The position numbers were made by a program, and so were the translations under genes. Below are positions 26,844 to 35,717 of a stretch of 64,000 nt of DNA, in pieces. Under the pieces are notes generated by a model that did no database searches, was not told where the DNA came from, and saw nothing but the letters and a program-made list of their open reading frames with translations. This stretch comes from Atopobium sp. oral taxon 810 str. F0209 (GTDB lineage Bacteria > Actinomycetota > Coriobacteriia > Coriobacteriales > Atopobiaceae). Location: the NCBI RefSeq assembly GCF_000466405.1, contig NZ_KE952935.1:104051-168050 (forward strand), in the 5' to 3' direction. Within the stretch, counting starts at the first letter, position 1. Every line of letters starts with the position of its first letter.

Positions 26844-28088
26844 TTAGTTCTCCCGGAACTCGAGATTCATCAAGCCAACGGTAATAAGATCACCGTCGTG
26901 CAGAGCGCATTCTGTGATGTCTACATCGTTTACCAGCGTGCCGTTGGTAGAGTGCAAATCTTTAATACGCCAGCCGCGACCATCCCAGGAAATCTGGGCA
27001 TGGCGGCGAGAAACATTGGGGTCACGCAAAACCACAGCACCCTCACTACGCTCACGGCCAATGATGGCGCTGGGAGCAGAGGCAATATAGCTACGTCCCG
27101 ATTGATGGTCAATCAGAGTGCATGTGTAGTTAACTTCAGGTTGAGAAACGGGCGCAGCTGCAGGTGTTGCCACGGGAGCAGGCTGTGCCTGAGGACGCCT
27201 TTGAGTCACAGGCATAGAAATAGGCTGAGCCGTAGGTGCAGGGCTAGGGGCTAGCGCATCGGCGTACTGGCTATCGACATAGTCTGTAGGGATAACACCC
27301 AAGCCAATAGAGTCATCAGTCAAAGGGGAGCCTGATACGGGGATTGCCACAGGATTGGGCACAGGAATAGCGCGCATATGCTCGGAGGCAATGCCAGGCA
27401 CACGAGAGACAAGCGGTGAGGCAGGCTCTGCTGCGGGTTCAGGCTCGGATACAGCAACAGGTACAGGAGCGGCAACGGGAGTGGGTATTACTGTCGGAGC
27501 AGGTTCAACTGCGGGAGCCGGTGTAATGACATCATTATCTTGCTCTTGAGGCTCGGGAACAGCCATCGGAGCCTCTACGGGCTGTTTGAGGACAGCGCGC
27601 TTTTGGCGCTTGCTGCTGCGAGGAATCTCGACAGCTGGTGCAGCTGCAGAAGCAGCGCCACCCAAGGTAGAAGCACCCGAAAGGAAAGCTTCTTCCTCAA
27701 TACGTAGACGGTTGAGTGTGCGCGCATCGACATTTTCTGCAAAGACGGCAAACTTTCCACTGCGTAAAGAGGGGTCAACCATAAAGCGCGCCAGCGGCTT
27801 ACCAACAAATACATAGTTGCGACGTTTGCCCTCTTGTTCAACCAAGTCGGACAGCTCAGCGGTGAACTGAGGATACAAAGCACGCATCGTTGCATCATCT
27901 GCAGAAGATACAAGAATGGTATAGAGAGCGGGGGCAGTATTGACCCCGTCGACTACAAAAGTCTCTGCTTCCATCTCGCGGGCAGCGCGACGGGCGAGCT
28001 TGCGAAGAGATATGGGGGCTGTAAAGCCCTGAGGAGCAGCGCCAAACACATCATTCATACGCTGCTCGAAAGTCTTGAAGACGTTCAT
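26844..28088 (-). CDS. FhaA-type protein (DUF3662 plus FHA domain)
   Basis: 414 aa from ATG 28088, which has GAGGAG nearby and overlaps the upstream kinase stop (ATGA). The frame stays open to 28244, but that is inside the kinase gene. The N-terminal domain (1 to about 120, MNVFKTFEQRMNDVFG) is the DUF3662 part of FhaA. A long Pro/Ala/Val-rich linker (about 150-320) follows, then an FHA domain (about 325-410) with IIGRERSEGAVVL, SRRHAQISW and STNGTLVNDV. In mycobacteria FhaA links kinase signalling to cell-wall synthesis. The order here, ahead of FhaB, PP2C, SEDS-PBP and PknB, is the classical one. Confidence 0.92.
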   Translation of the reverse strand: MNVFKTFEQRMNDVFGAAPQGFTAPISLRKLARRAAREMEAETFVVDGVNTAPALYTILVSSADDATMRALYPQFTAELSDLVEQEGKRRNYVFVGKPLARFMVDPSLRSGKFAVFAENVDARTLNRLRIEEEAFLSGASTLGGAASAAAPAVEIPRSSKRQKRAVLKQPVEAPMAVPEPQEQDNDVITPAPAVEPAPTVIPTPVAAPVPVAVSEPEPAAEPASPLVSRVPGIASEHMRAIPVPNPVAIPVSGSPLTDDSIGLGVIPTDYVDSQYADALAPSPAPTAQPISMPVTQRRPQAQPAPVATPAAAPVSQPEVNYTCTLIDHQSGRSYIASAPSAIIGRERSEGAVVLRDPNVSRRHAQISWDGRGWRIKDLHSTNGTLVNDVDITECALHDGDLITVGLMNLEFREN

Positions 28089-29878
28089 CTGGACTCCTCG
28101 TCCTCGAAATGTCGTGACTCTTGCAAAGCACTGACAAGGGACACAAATATAGTTAAGAGTACCGCAACACCTACCGTTTCCCACGTGGGGGCCGGCCATA
28201 TGCCACCATTCTCCATTCGAGCTGCTACAAGCTGAGTGAAGCACACTATGCCACAGCAGCTAATCTGGCCAATTGCGAAGCGCGTACGAGAGGCTTCGGG
28301 ACGTCCGATGATGCTTGCGAGGCAAGCTGCAAGCATGCAGCCGCCCAGGCGAATGAGTGAGGGGATAGAAATGAGTGATGGTAGGTTTGTTGCAGCTTTT
28401 GTGAGCTGAAAACCTGCAGGTATTAATAGGAGTTTGAGCTGAGCGAGCAGCCAAGCCATACCAGCACTTATAGCTGCCATGGGGACATCCGAGTTACAAC
28501 CTGCAACTGCAGCAGCAGCAGCGTTTTGGCCTAAAGCAGGAGCGATGAGTAGTGCAAGCGATGCTGTCTTGGTATGGATCTGCTTGAACCACAGTGTGCC
28601 AAAACAGGCAATGATTGCGACGGCTAATAAAATAGACGGTCCGTCGGCTGCAGGCAAAAGAGCAAGCGCAAAGAGTAGTGGTATAAGCAGCCCTGCAAGC
28701 GGAGTCCAGCATGCTATCGCAGCAGCTACGGCCAAAGCTCCTGGCACTATAGGAACGCTTTGAGTGAGTGGGACATGAGGTAGAAGCTCGGTGGCAAGCG
28801 TTGCACCTGCGATTGCCGTGAGTCCACGCACAACTGCCGACGCCAACCAAGGAAACCGTACCGCCAGTGGAATACGTTCACCTTCCCACTCGTCATCATC
28901 TAGTCCATCTTCCTGAGAGGTGAGAGAGGCGATAGATGCAGCGCCTTCCTCAGGATCACCTAAACCAAAGGCAATATCGTCGGCTACCTGATCGGCATTA
29001 GTGGGACGCATGGCGGGGTCTGCTTCAAGACAAGCAATAATGGTCTGCTCGGTAATCCCTGCAAGGGCAGGATCTTTTTTGGAGAGACGAGGACGAATAC
29101 CGCGGCGAATGGCAAGGGCGGATTGTTCGGCAGTATCTGCGGCAAAAGGATTGCTGCCCGTAAGTGCCTGCACCAAGACAACTACCATCGAAAAAATGTC
29201 AGCTCGTTCGTCGACGGTACCGCCCTCGATTTGCTCGGGTGGCATGTAACCTACGGTTCCACCGCGCGCATCCGCAAAACCAGTAGCAGAAGAAAGAGCA
29301 GCCATACCAAAGTCACATAGTTTAATTTTGCCCTCGTGGGTCAGCATGATATTGGATGGTTTTATGTCTAGGTGGAGTACCCCCGCATGATGTGCAAACG
29401 CCAACGCTGCACCAAGCTCTCGTGCAAGGTAGGCCACCTCATCGTGGGTGAGTGTGCCGCCCTCAACGCGGGAGAGCAGTTCGGACAAAGTCATACCATC
29501 AACGTATTCCATAACGAGATAGGCAATTTGACTCTCAACCGCAAAATCATGTACTGCGACGATGCCTGGATGTTCTAGGCGGCTGGCCGTACGAGCTTCA
29601 GAAAGTGCTTCTTCTATGGTGGCATCAGCTTGCGCAATTGTGGCACCAGGAATTTGAGCGGTTTGATTGATGAGCGGTGCCAAACGCATCCGCTTGATGG
29701 CCACGCGACGTTGCAGGCGAGTATCCCAACAGGCAAGAACCGTGCCAAAACCACCAGTACCACAACTGCCCATCACGCGATAGCGGCGCAAGATCATGGT
29801 CTCGGGCGTATCGTTTTGCTCGACCTGATTTTGAGCTGCTGGATAGCGCAAATGTGTATGAGTGTCAGCTATAGGCAC
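28085..29878 (-). CDS. Polytopic Ser/Thr protein kinase, first gene of the PknB cluster
   Basis: 597 aa from GTG 29878, supported by AGAAAGGA ten nt upstream. A longer ATG start at 29983 would overlap the purE start and is unlikely. The kinase domain (about 32-300) has GTGGFGTV, VAIKRM, catalytic HLDIKPSN (Leu replaces the usual Arg of HRD), DFG and PPEQ. From about residue 340 to the end there are roughly seven or eight hydrophobic segments, an unusual multi-pass tail with no PASTA repeat. HLD in place of HRD suggests a non-RD type kinase that may not need activation-loop phosphorylation. The gene overlaps fhaA by 4 nt. Confidence 0.88.
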   Translation of the reverse strand: MPIADTHTHLRYPAAQNQVEQNDTPETMILRRYRVMGSCGTGGFGTVLACWDTRLQRRVAIKRMRLAPLINQTAQIPGATIAQADATIEEALSEARTASRLEHPGIVAVHDFAVESQIAYLVMEYVDGMTLSELLSRVEGGTLTHDEVAYLARELGAALAFAHHAGVLHLDIKPSNIMLTHEGKIKLCDFGMAALSSATGFADARGGTVGYMPPEQIEGGTVDERADIFSMVVVLVQALTGSNPFAADTAEQSALAIRRGIRPRLSKKDPALAGITEQTIIACLEADPAMRPTNADQVADDIAFGLGDPEEGAASIASLTSQEDGLDDDEWEGERIPLAVRFPWLASAVVRGLTAIAGATLATELLPHVPLTQSVPIVPGALAVAAAIACWTPLAGLLIPLLFALALLPAADGPSILLAVAIIACFGTLWFKQIHTKTASLALLIAPALGQNAAAAAVAGCNSDVPMAAISAGMAWLLAQLKLLLIPAGFQLTKAATNLPSLISIPSLIRLGGCMLAACLASIIGRPEASRTRFAIGQISCCGIVCFTQLVAARMENGGIWPAPTWETVGVAVLLTIFVSLVSALQESRHFEDEESR

Positions 29879-29940
29879 TTTCGCGCAGTCCTTTCTTTGT
29901 TTGAGCTGCATTTGAATAAGGCGCGTGCATGCGTCATGAG

Positions 29941-29946
29941 TATACT
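29941..29946 (+). promoter_or_regulatory. Candidate -10 box of the purE operon
   Basis: TATACT 38 bp before the purE ATG. A TTGAAT at 29912 is too far (23 bp) to be a normal -35. Confidence 0.35.
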
Positions 29947-29983
29947 GTAAGGCGCAAATGACCATGAAAGGAGACCAACTCAC

Positions 29984-30451
29984 ATGACTCAGACGGAAAA
30001 GCCGTTGGTGGGCATCATTATGGGTTCGAAATCTGATATGGCCGTAATGGAGGGCTGCACCCAGCAGCTTGAGGAGCTCGGGGTGCCTTATGAGCTCATT
30101 ATTGCTTCAGCGCATCGCACCCCTGCAAAAGTGCATGAATGGGCATCTACTGCAGCTGATCGCGGTATTCGTGTCATCATCGCAGCAGCTGGTAAAGCAG
30201 CTCATCTTGGTGGTGTTGTTGCAGCGTATACGCCGCTGCCTGTGGTGGGCGTACCTATGAAAACTTCTGATTTGGGCGGCATGGACTCCTTGCTGTCTAT
30301 GGTACAGATGCCAACCGGCGTACCTGTGGCCTGCGTGGCAATCGGCGGTGCCAAAAATGCAGCTATCTATGCAACGCAAATTCTAGGTGCCGCTATGCCT
30401 GAATGGCGTGAAAAGATAGTGGTATTCAAGACGGCAATGGCGGAGGCATAG
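29984..30451 (+). CDS. purE: N5-carboxyaminoimidazole ribonucleotide mutase
   Basis: 155 aa. Class I PurE converts N5-CAIR to CAIR. The signature IIMGSKSDMAVM and the catalytic region SAHRTPAKVHEWA are intact, followed by IAAAGKAAHLGGV and MKTSDLGGMDSLLSMVQMP. AAAGGAG lies 10 nt upstream. No purK is adjacent. First gene of a unit purE, sortase, purM, purN on the plus strand, divergent from the kinase cluster. Confidence 0.97.
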   Translation: MTQTEKPLVGIIMGSKSDMAVMEGCTQQLEELGVPYELIIASAHRTPAKVHEWASTAADRGIRVIIAAAGKAAHLGGVVAAYTPLPVVGVPMKTSDLGGMDSLLSMVQMPTGVPVACVAIGGAKNAAIYATQILGAAMPEWREKIVVFKTAMAEA

Positions 30452-30452
30452 C

Positions 30453-31409
30453 GTGGCGCGTCATATGGGCAGCTCTGCTTCTGCCAACAACAAAACAGTG
30501 CGTACGGCTGCGCCAGTGGAGGAGCCATTGAGCAACCATGCGGTAAGTCCCCTGCCTTCTCATGCAGGTGCTGCAAATGGTTTAAATTCACGAAAGCCAA
30601 ACCGTGGATCTAAGGGTAGGCGTATTTTTTCAACCCTATTGCTTGCGGTGGGTATTATTTTGCTGCTGGTAGCGGCTAGCATGTTTGCTGTGCAACGTTG
30701 GGGTTACTACCAACAAGATAAGGTAAATAGCGATCTGGCTTCGCACGTCAAGATTGACGATACGCCCAGTCAAGGTTCTGAAGCTGAAAAATGTCCCGTG
30801 ACGGTAGACTGGGCCGCTCTCAAGAAGGTCAATGATGAGGTTGTAGGCTGGCTTTATGTGCCTGATACCACCATCAATTACCCCATCTACCAGCACTCTG
30901 ACAACGAGTATTACTTACACAATAATGCCGAGGGCACCTGGACTGTCGGTGGCCAGCTCTTTATGGATTATGAAAACGCTAAGCCAGGTCTTGTGGACAA
31001 CCAAACCATGATCTATGGCCATCACCTGCTTAACGGTACTATGTTTGAGCAAATTGCTGCCCTTGATGACCAAAAGAAGTTTGATGAGATGGGCACCATT
31101 TGGTATGTCACCGAGCAAGGCGCACATCGCTTGAAGCCTATCTTTATGTATGACACTGCGCGTGAGGATATGGATGCGCGCACGATTAATTTTGCTAGTG
31201 CTGATGAGCTGCATGAGTTCTTGGCAAAGCGTCTTGATAAAGCGTTGACGCGACGTGCTGATGCAGACAAGATTGTCTCCAAGGTAGATCATGTGATGAC
31301 TTTGTCTACCTGTGTCTATTACTCCAAGTACGAAAAGGGGCAAGGCCGTGGCTTGTTGGTGTGTGCTCCTGTAGAAGAAATCGATGCAGCACTTGCTACA
31401 GCGAAATAA
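30453..31409 (+). CDS. Class B sortase
   Basis: 318 aa, GTG start 1 nt after the purE stop, with GGAGG in the purE end. A cytoplasmic basic tail (1-50) precedes one membrane helix (about 52-72). The extracellular catalytic domain (about 110-318) has WLYVPDTTINYPI, His in YGHHLLNG (about 189), catalytic Cys287 in LSTCVYY and Arg299 in GQGRGLLV. Sortases attach proteins to peptidoglycan or assemble pili. No substrate with a sorting signal is in the window. Its position inside a purine operon is unexpected; it may simply be a housekeeping sortase co-transcribed with purE. Confidence 0.9.
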   Translation: MARHMGSSASANNKTVRTAAPVEEPLSNHAVSPLPSHAGAANGLNSRKPNRGSKGRRIFSTLLLAVGIILLLVAASMFAVQRWGYYQQDKVNSDLASHVKIDDTPSQGSEAEKCPVTVDWAALKKVNDEVVGWLYVPDTTINYPIYQHSDNEYYLHNNAEGTWTVGGQLFMDYENAKPGLVDNQTMIYGHHLLNGTMFEQIAALDDQKKFDEMGTIWYVTEQGAHRLKPIFMYDTAREDMDARTINFASADELHEFLAKRLDKALTRRADADKIVSKVDHVMTLSTCVYYSKYEKGQGRGLLVCAPVEEIDAALATAK

Positions 31410-31462
31410 GGTGTAACGAAATAAGGCAGGCGGTCACGTTTTCCAAACGGAAGGGTCTCGAC

Positions 31463-32557
31463 ATGAGCGATGAGAAGCACATCACCTATGCAGATGCCGG
31501 AGTCGATGTCGATGAGGGAGCGCGGGCAGTCGAGCTAATCAAGCCTGCGGTTGCGGCAACTATGCGCCCCGAAGTTATCGGTGGGCTTGGCGGATTTGGC
31601 TCATTGTTTTCGATGGCGGGTTTTAAGGATATGCAGGATCCCGTGCTGGTTTCTGGCACCGATGGTGTGGGTACTAAGCTTGCTATTGCGCAGTTGCTGG
31701 GACGGCATAATACGGTGGGTCAGGATTTGGTGGCAATGTGCGCCGATGATGTGGTGGTTGCTGGTGCCGAGCCGCTCTTCTTCCTGGATTATGTCAGTGT
31801 GGGCAAGCTTTCAGCTGAGGCGATGGCCGAGGTTGTAGGTGGAATTGCTGAGGGTTGTCGCTTAGCAGGCTGTGCGCTGGTGGGCGGCGAGATGGCCGAG
31901 CACCCTGGCGTGATGAATCCTGATGACTACGATCTTGCTGGGTTTGTTGTTGGTGTGGTTGATCGCCCCAATATGCTTGGTCCTGACCGCGTAAAAGAAG
32001 GCGATGTTATCATCGGTTTGCCTTCGAGCGGCATTCATTCAAATGGCTATTCTTTGGTGCGTAAGGTGGTTATTGAGGGCAACACGGTTGACGAACTCAA
32101 TACACCGCTTGATGAGTTGGGTGGCAAAAGTTTAGCTGATCTTGTGATGGAACCCACAACCATTTATGCAGGTCCTCTCACACGCATCCTTAAGGCAGGT
32201 GCACCCATACATGCCATGGCTCATATTACCGGCGGAGGCATTACCGAAAACCTCAATCGCGCATTGCCCAGCAACATTGATGCATTAGTTGATCGCGGGG
32301 CCGATTACGGTTGCAGTTGGGAAGAGATGGGCGAAAGTTCCGCTTGGAGCGTTCCGCCCGTTATTGATTATGTAGTGCATGAAGCAGGGCTTACTCCCGA
32401 TGAAGCATACAAAACGTTCAATATGGGTGTAGGAATGTCACTCATTTGCGATCCCAATGATGTGGATGAGCTGTGTGAGGTATTGGTTTCTGAAGGCTTT
32501 GAGCCTTTTGTGATGGGTGAATGTATTGCTGGCACGGGAAAGGTTGCTTACCGATGA
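31463..32557 (+). CDS. purM: Phosphoribosylformylglycinamidine cyclo-ligase
   Basis: 364 aa from ATG 31463, which has GGAAGGG upstream. The frame is open from 31361, but that part overlaps the sortase gene. AIR synthetase closes the imidazole ring with ATP. Motifs: ITYADAGVDVDEG, SGTDGVGTKL, GQDLVAMCADDV, GGEMAEHPGV, SSGIHSNGYSLVR and ITGGGITENLNR. Normal length. The stop overlaps the purN start (ATGA). Confidence 0.96.
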   Translation: MSDEKHITYADAGVDVDEGARAVELIKPAVAATMRPEVIGGLGGFGSLFSMAGFKDMQDPVLVSGTDGVGTKLAIAQLLGRHNTVGQDLVAMCADDVVVAGAEPLFFLDYVSVGKLSAEAMAEVVGGIAEGCRLAGCALVGGEMAEHPGVMNPDDYDLAGFVVGVVDRPNMLGPDRVKEGDVIIGLPSSGIHSNGYSLVRKVVIEGNTVDELNTPLDELGGKSLADLVMEPTTIYAGPLTRILKAGAPIHAMAHITGGGITENLNRALPSNIDALVDRGADYGCSWEEMGESSAWSVPPVIDYVVHEAGLTPDEAYKTFNMGVGMSLICDPNDVDELCEVLVSEGFEPFVMGECIAGTGKVAYR

Positions 32558-33171
32558 CCATCAAAATTGGTGTTCTCATTAGTGGTTCTGGTACCAATCT
32601 GCAAGCAATTATTGACCGCATCGCAGCGGGTACACTCGATGCGGAGATTGTGCTTGTTGTATCTTCTCGGCCCTCGGCATTGGGTCTCAAGCGTGCTGAG
32701 GCTGCTGGTATCCAAACGCTTACTCTCAGCAAGGATATCTATGCTGAACCCATTGTTGCTGATGAGGTGATTGCTTCTAGTCTCAAAAAGGTAGGGGCAG
32801 AGTATGTGGTCATGGCAGGCTACATGCGCATGGTGCATGGACCGATTTTGGCGTCATTTCCCAATCGCGTAATCAACCTCCATCCAGCACTGCTTCCCAG
32901 CTTTCCTGGTGCACACGCAATTCAAGATGCCTATGAGCGTGGGGTAAAAGTTACGGGCGTAACCGTGCATTTTGCCAATGAGGATTATGATGCCGGTCCT
33001 ATCATTGCTCAACGCGCGCTTGTGGTGCAGGAGGGCTGGAGTGTCGACGAACTCGAGGAGCATATTCACGAGATTGAGCACGAGCTCTATCCCGATGTGC
33101 TGCAGATGATTGCTGAAGGTCGTGTCAGCGTGCGTTCTAATCTTACGGTGGAGGTTGTTGCTACAAACTAG
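32554..33171 (+). CDS. purN: Phosphoribosylglycinamide formyltransferase
   Basis: 205 aa from ATG 32554, overlapping the purM stop. It transfers a formyl group from 10-formyl-THF to GAR. Motifs: LISGSGTNLQAII at the N-terminus and the active-site stretch VINLHPALLPSFPGAHA with the catalytic Asn, His and downstream Asp (DAGPIIAQ). Last gene of the purE unit. The perfect GTCGAGC/GCTCGAC hairpin at 33214-33229 and the nested inverted repeat follow. Confidence 0.96.
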   Translation: MTIKIGVLISGSGTNLQAIIDRIAAGTLDAEIVLVVSSRPSALGLKRAEAAGIQTLTLSKDIYAEPIVADEVIASSLKKVGAEYVVMAGYMRMVHGPILASFPNRVINLHPALLPSFPGAHAIQDAYERGVKVTGVTVHFANEDYDAGPIIAQRALVVQEGWSVDELEEHIHEIEHELYPDVLQMIAEGRVSVRSNLTVEVVATN

Positions 33172-33253
33172 ATGCATCTGTGGTGGCGACACAACGCTGG
33201 CGGCACGACGTCTGTCGAGCCTGCTCGACTTACCCGATTCATCCGTCATATGA

Positions 33254-33329
33254 AAAGGGTTCATTTTTCCCGCTCAATTTGATAACTCGGCAGGTATCAA
33301 TTTGAGAATTTGAGAAAAATGAACCCTTT
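33254..33329. repeat. Nested 76-bp inverted repeat after purN
   Basis: The outer arms AAAGGGTTCATTTTTC (33254-33269) and 33314-33329 are perfectly complementary. Inner arms CTCAATTTGATA (33273-33284) and 33295-33306 match with one mismatch. The outer arm contains GGGTTCA, the word shared with other intergenic repeats. It may act as a transcript end for purN. Confidence 0.75.
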
Positions 33330-33424
33330 ACGATACTTTTCCAACGTTTATATATGCAATCCGGTCAAAACACTCATCGCCTCAAGGTTTCGTTTGACGG
33401 GAATAAGTCTGAAATCCCATCGCC

Positions 33425-34525
33425 TCAACCCTGCTGCCGGAAGCGATACTTCCCTTTACCATGCCCGGAGACCGGTTCGATGATCCGGTGTTCTGCCATT
33501 TCACGAAGTAATGCGGAACTTCTCGTAGCTCCCAATCCAAGTATGCTCTGAACATCTGACCTGCCGAACACAGCCTTCTGTCCAAGTTTCTCTCTCAATA
33601 CCTGAATATGCGAAGCGGTCTTTGCTGTGAACACATCTTCAATGTTCGCCTTTTCTTTTTCAATGTTCGCTTTTTTTCCTTCAATGTTCACTTTTTCAGG
33701 CTCGGTAAACGCTCCGCTGATATGCAATGTTCGGTTATGTAGCGGATGATTTTCATTCAGCAGTAGATTACGGAGGAAGGTTTCAAGATATTCTGTTGTC
33801 TCATGGATTCCGTTTTTCAGATCGTTGTAGTTTGCCCTTACCAGCGAATTACGGAAATACCACGCGTTCTCGGCAAAAATATCGTTTGTCACATCAAATC
33901 CCAGCGTACGCAGATACTTGATAAAAAATACCGCTGTCGTTCTGGTATTGCCCTCGCCGAAGACGTGGATCTGCCACAGTCTGGAAACGAAAAAAGCAAG
34001 ATGATGTATGATCTCGTCCATCGACAGATTCTTATAAGAGAATTTCTTCTCTTCGGAAAAATCATAATCCAATGTTGCCTGGAGCTCTGTTGCGCTGCCG
34101 TAGAGCACGGTCGCACCATCCAGCACCCATTCCTTTTTCGTGATGTTATAATCCCGAATCCGGCCTGCGTGAGAATAAATCCCAGTAAACAGCTTTCTAT
34201 GGATGGAAAGATACTCGTTCGGCGTAAAACTGAAAGCCTGTTCAGAGAGAAACGCTGCTATCCTTGCGGAAACCTTGTCCGCCTCTTCAGTGCGGTCAGA
34301 TGCATCACGGGCAGGATTTTCCTTATAATAGGACTGAAGGAGTTCATTCGCTTCTTCAAAAGTTATCTCGCCCTCAATATTTCGGACGGCCGTCTGCACC
34401 AGATATTCTGAAGTCTTAAGCCCGTCAACCGCCTGCAGACCAATGGCCGTATGCCAAGCATAGCCTTTGTCCCGCTTATCCGGTTCGGACTCCTTGATAT
34501 ATTCCTTAAATGGATCTTTGTCCAT
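33425..34525 (-). CDS. Fic-domain protein
   Basis: 366 aa. Fic proteins usually transfer AMP from ATP to target hydroxyls. The Fic motif here is HVFGEGNTR (about residue 185); Thr stands where Gly or Lys is usual before Arg, while the catalytic His and the Glu-Gly-Asn core are kept. An IEGE segment near residue 50 resembles the start of the autoinhibitory helix motif but lacks the usual serines before it. After the Fic core come repeated NIE-type units (NIEGKKANIEKEKANIED) and a C-terminal winged helix (QSILGLGATRSSALLREM). Base composition and neighbours suggest acquisition from a Firmicute-like donor. Whether it is toxin-like or regulatory is open. Confidence 0.88.
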   Translation of the reverse strand: MDKDPFKEYIKESEPDKRDKGYAWHTAIGLQAVDGLKTSEYLVQTAVRNIEGEITFEEANELLQSYYKENPARDASDRTEEADKVSARIAAFLSEQAFSFTPNEYLSIHRKLFTGIYSHAGRIRDYNITKKEWVLDGATVLYGSATELQATLDYDFSEEKKFSYKNLSMDEIIHHLAFFVSRLWQIHVFGEGNTRTTAVFFIKYLRTLGFDVTNDIFAENAWYFRNSLVRANYNDLKNGIHETTEYLETFLRNLLLNENHPLHNRTLHISGAFTEPEKVNIEGKKANIEKEKANIEDVFTAKTASHIQVLREKLGQKAVFGRSDVQSILGLGATRSSALLREMAEHRIIEPVSGHGKGKYRFRQQG

Positions 34526-34902
34526 GTGAACTCACTTCGCTATTTCTTAATTTGAACACGCATGAAATCCACCGCTTCCGCATGCGTCGTCTAACAAGAC
34601 TCTATCTTTGATACAATGCACTTTTCCCGAATATGTAGTCCGATGTCCGTAGAAAGCCTTATTCTGCGGGCTTTGCGCATTTCAAAAGGCACAAACCGGC
34701 CTGTGAAATACAGCTGATATGCTCTTGCTGTCGCTGTACTCATTCCGGCCGCGCATCCTTTCCGAAACCTCTAACAGGCTATCCTTAAAAAGTGTGCAAT
34801 CCTTAAATTGTGTAGGAAACCTTAAAAGGTTTAACCTTCATCTTACTGATAGACCTTAACACCCAATTCATAAACCTACTTCGTCGTCTCCGGGAACACG
34901 GT
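34526..34902. other. Non-coding stretch between fic and the EFR1-type gene
   Basis: 377 bp with no convincing gene. It has a short minus-strand frame of about 50 codons (ATG near 34743) without a well-spaced ribosome site. CCTTAAA recurs three times near 34782, 34801 and 34820 at about 20-bp intervals, next to the palindrome AAACCTT-AA-AAGGTTT (34817-34832). These could be regulator sites for the flavodoxin/ferredoxin gene or decay products. Confidence 0.4.
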
Positions 34903-35670
34903 TTATCTATCCTCTTGCTTATTCGCGTCGATCAACTCTTTCAGCTTCACATCGGGATTTCTCCAACGCTTGTCGCTCTTCTCACCCTTGATGTGAATGG
35001 CAGTCTTCGGGCAAGCATGGATACAGGCAAAGCAGCTGTAACACCGATTATCGAAAGCCATCCTGCCCTGAATGTCAATATTCCCGGCAGGACATACCTT
35101 GGCACAGGTGCCACACTTGATACAATTATTGTTTACTGTAAAGTCACGAGCTGCTTGTCCGCTGTTCGTCTTTTTGAGCATAGGCTTTTCAAAGAATGCA
35201 CCGATGCTCTTGATCATCGTGTTCTTCGTCAGCTCATGCTTGCGGGCAGCAATATCTGATGCAATTCGGAGCAGGTTCTCTTCCACCTTTTTCGACGGGA
35301 GTTTTGCAATTTCCTTCTCAACGTCAAAGAGCGGAAGATAGTTGTCCACCATCAGCAGTTCTGCAGAATAGTCCAGCTTGATTCCGTGTTCTGAAGCGAG
35401 TTTTTGGAATGCGTACAAACTGTTTCCGGGAAAGAAGCCATAAGTAGCCACTGCAAAATAATAATCTGCTTCAAATTTCTTTTTATCCAAAAGCTCTTTC
35501 ATAATACGCGGGTAGGTACCGTCAAACACAGGGAAAACAAATCCTATCGCATCATCCTTGTAATTGGATTTTTCCTCATGAATTGCCTGCGGAACTGAGA
35601 TCGCCTCACCTCCGATGTTCTTTGCCACTGCAAGGCAATTTCCCGTTGCAGAAAAATAAAACACTTTCAT
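34903..35670 (-). CDS. Flavodoxin-ferredoxin fusion (EFR1-type ferredoxin)
   Basis: 255 aa. The N-terminal flavodoxin-like domain (1 to about 150) starts MKVFYFSATGNCLAVAK, the FMN-binding loop type of this family, with FVFPVFDGTYP as second loop. The C-terminal part has two 4Fe-4S motifs, CIKCGTCAKVCP and CYSCFACIHACP (about 187-225). It should shuttle electrons in the cytoplasm; partners are unknown. AAAGGAG precedes the ATG. It neighbours a decayed flavodoxin, so the block once held two related redox genes. Confidence 0.9.
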   Translation of the reverse strand: MKVFYFSATGNCLAVAKNIGGEAISVPQAIHEEKSNYKDDAIGFVFPVFDGTYPRIMKELLDKKKFEADYYFAVATYGFFPGNSLYAFQKLASEHGIKLDYSAELLMVDNYLPLFDVEKEIAKLPSKKVEENLLRIASDIAARKHELTKNTMIKSIGAFFEKPMLKKTNSGQAARDFTVNNNCIKCGTCAKVCPAGNIDIQGRMAFDNRCYSCFACIHACPKTAIHIKGEKSDKRWRNPDVKLKELIDANKQEDR

Positions 35671-35717
35671 GAACCGGTCTCCTTTCTATGAATTCTTTAC
35701 CTTCCTCTTTCTCACAG

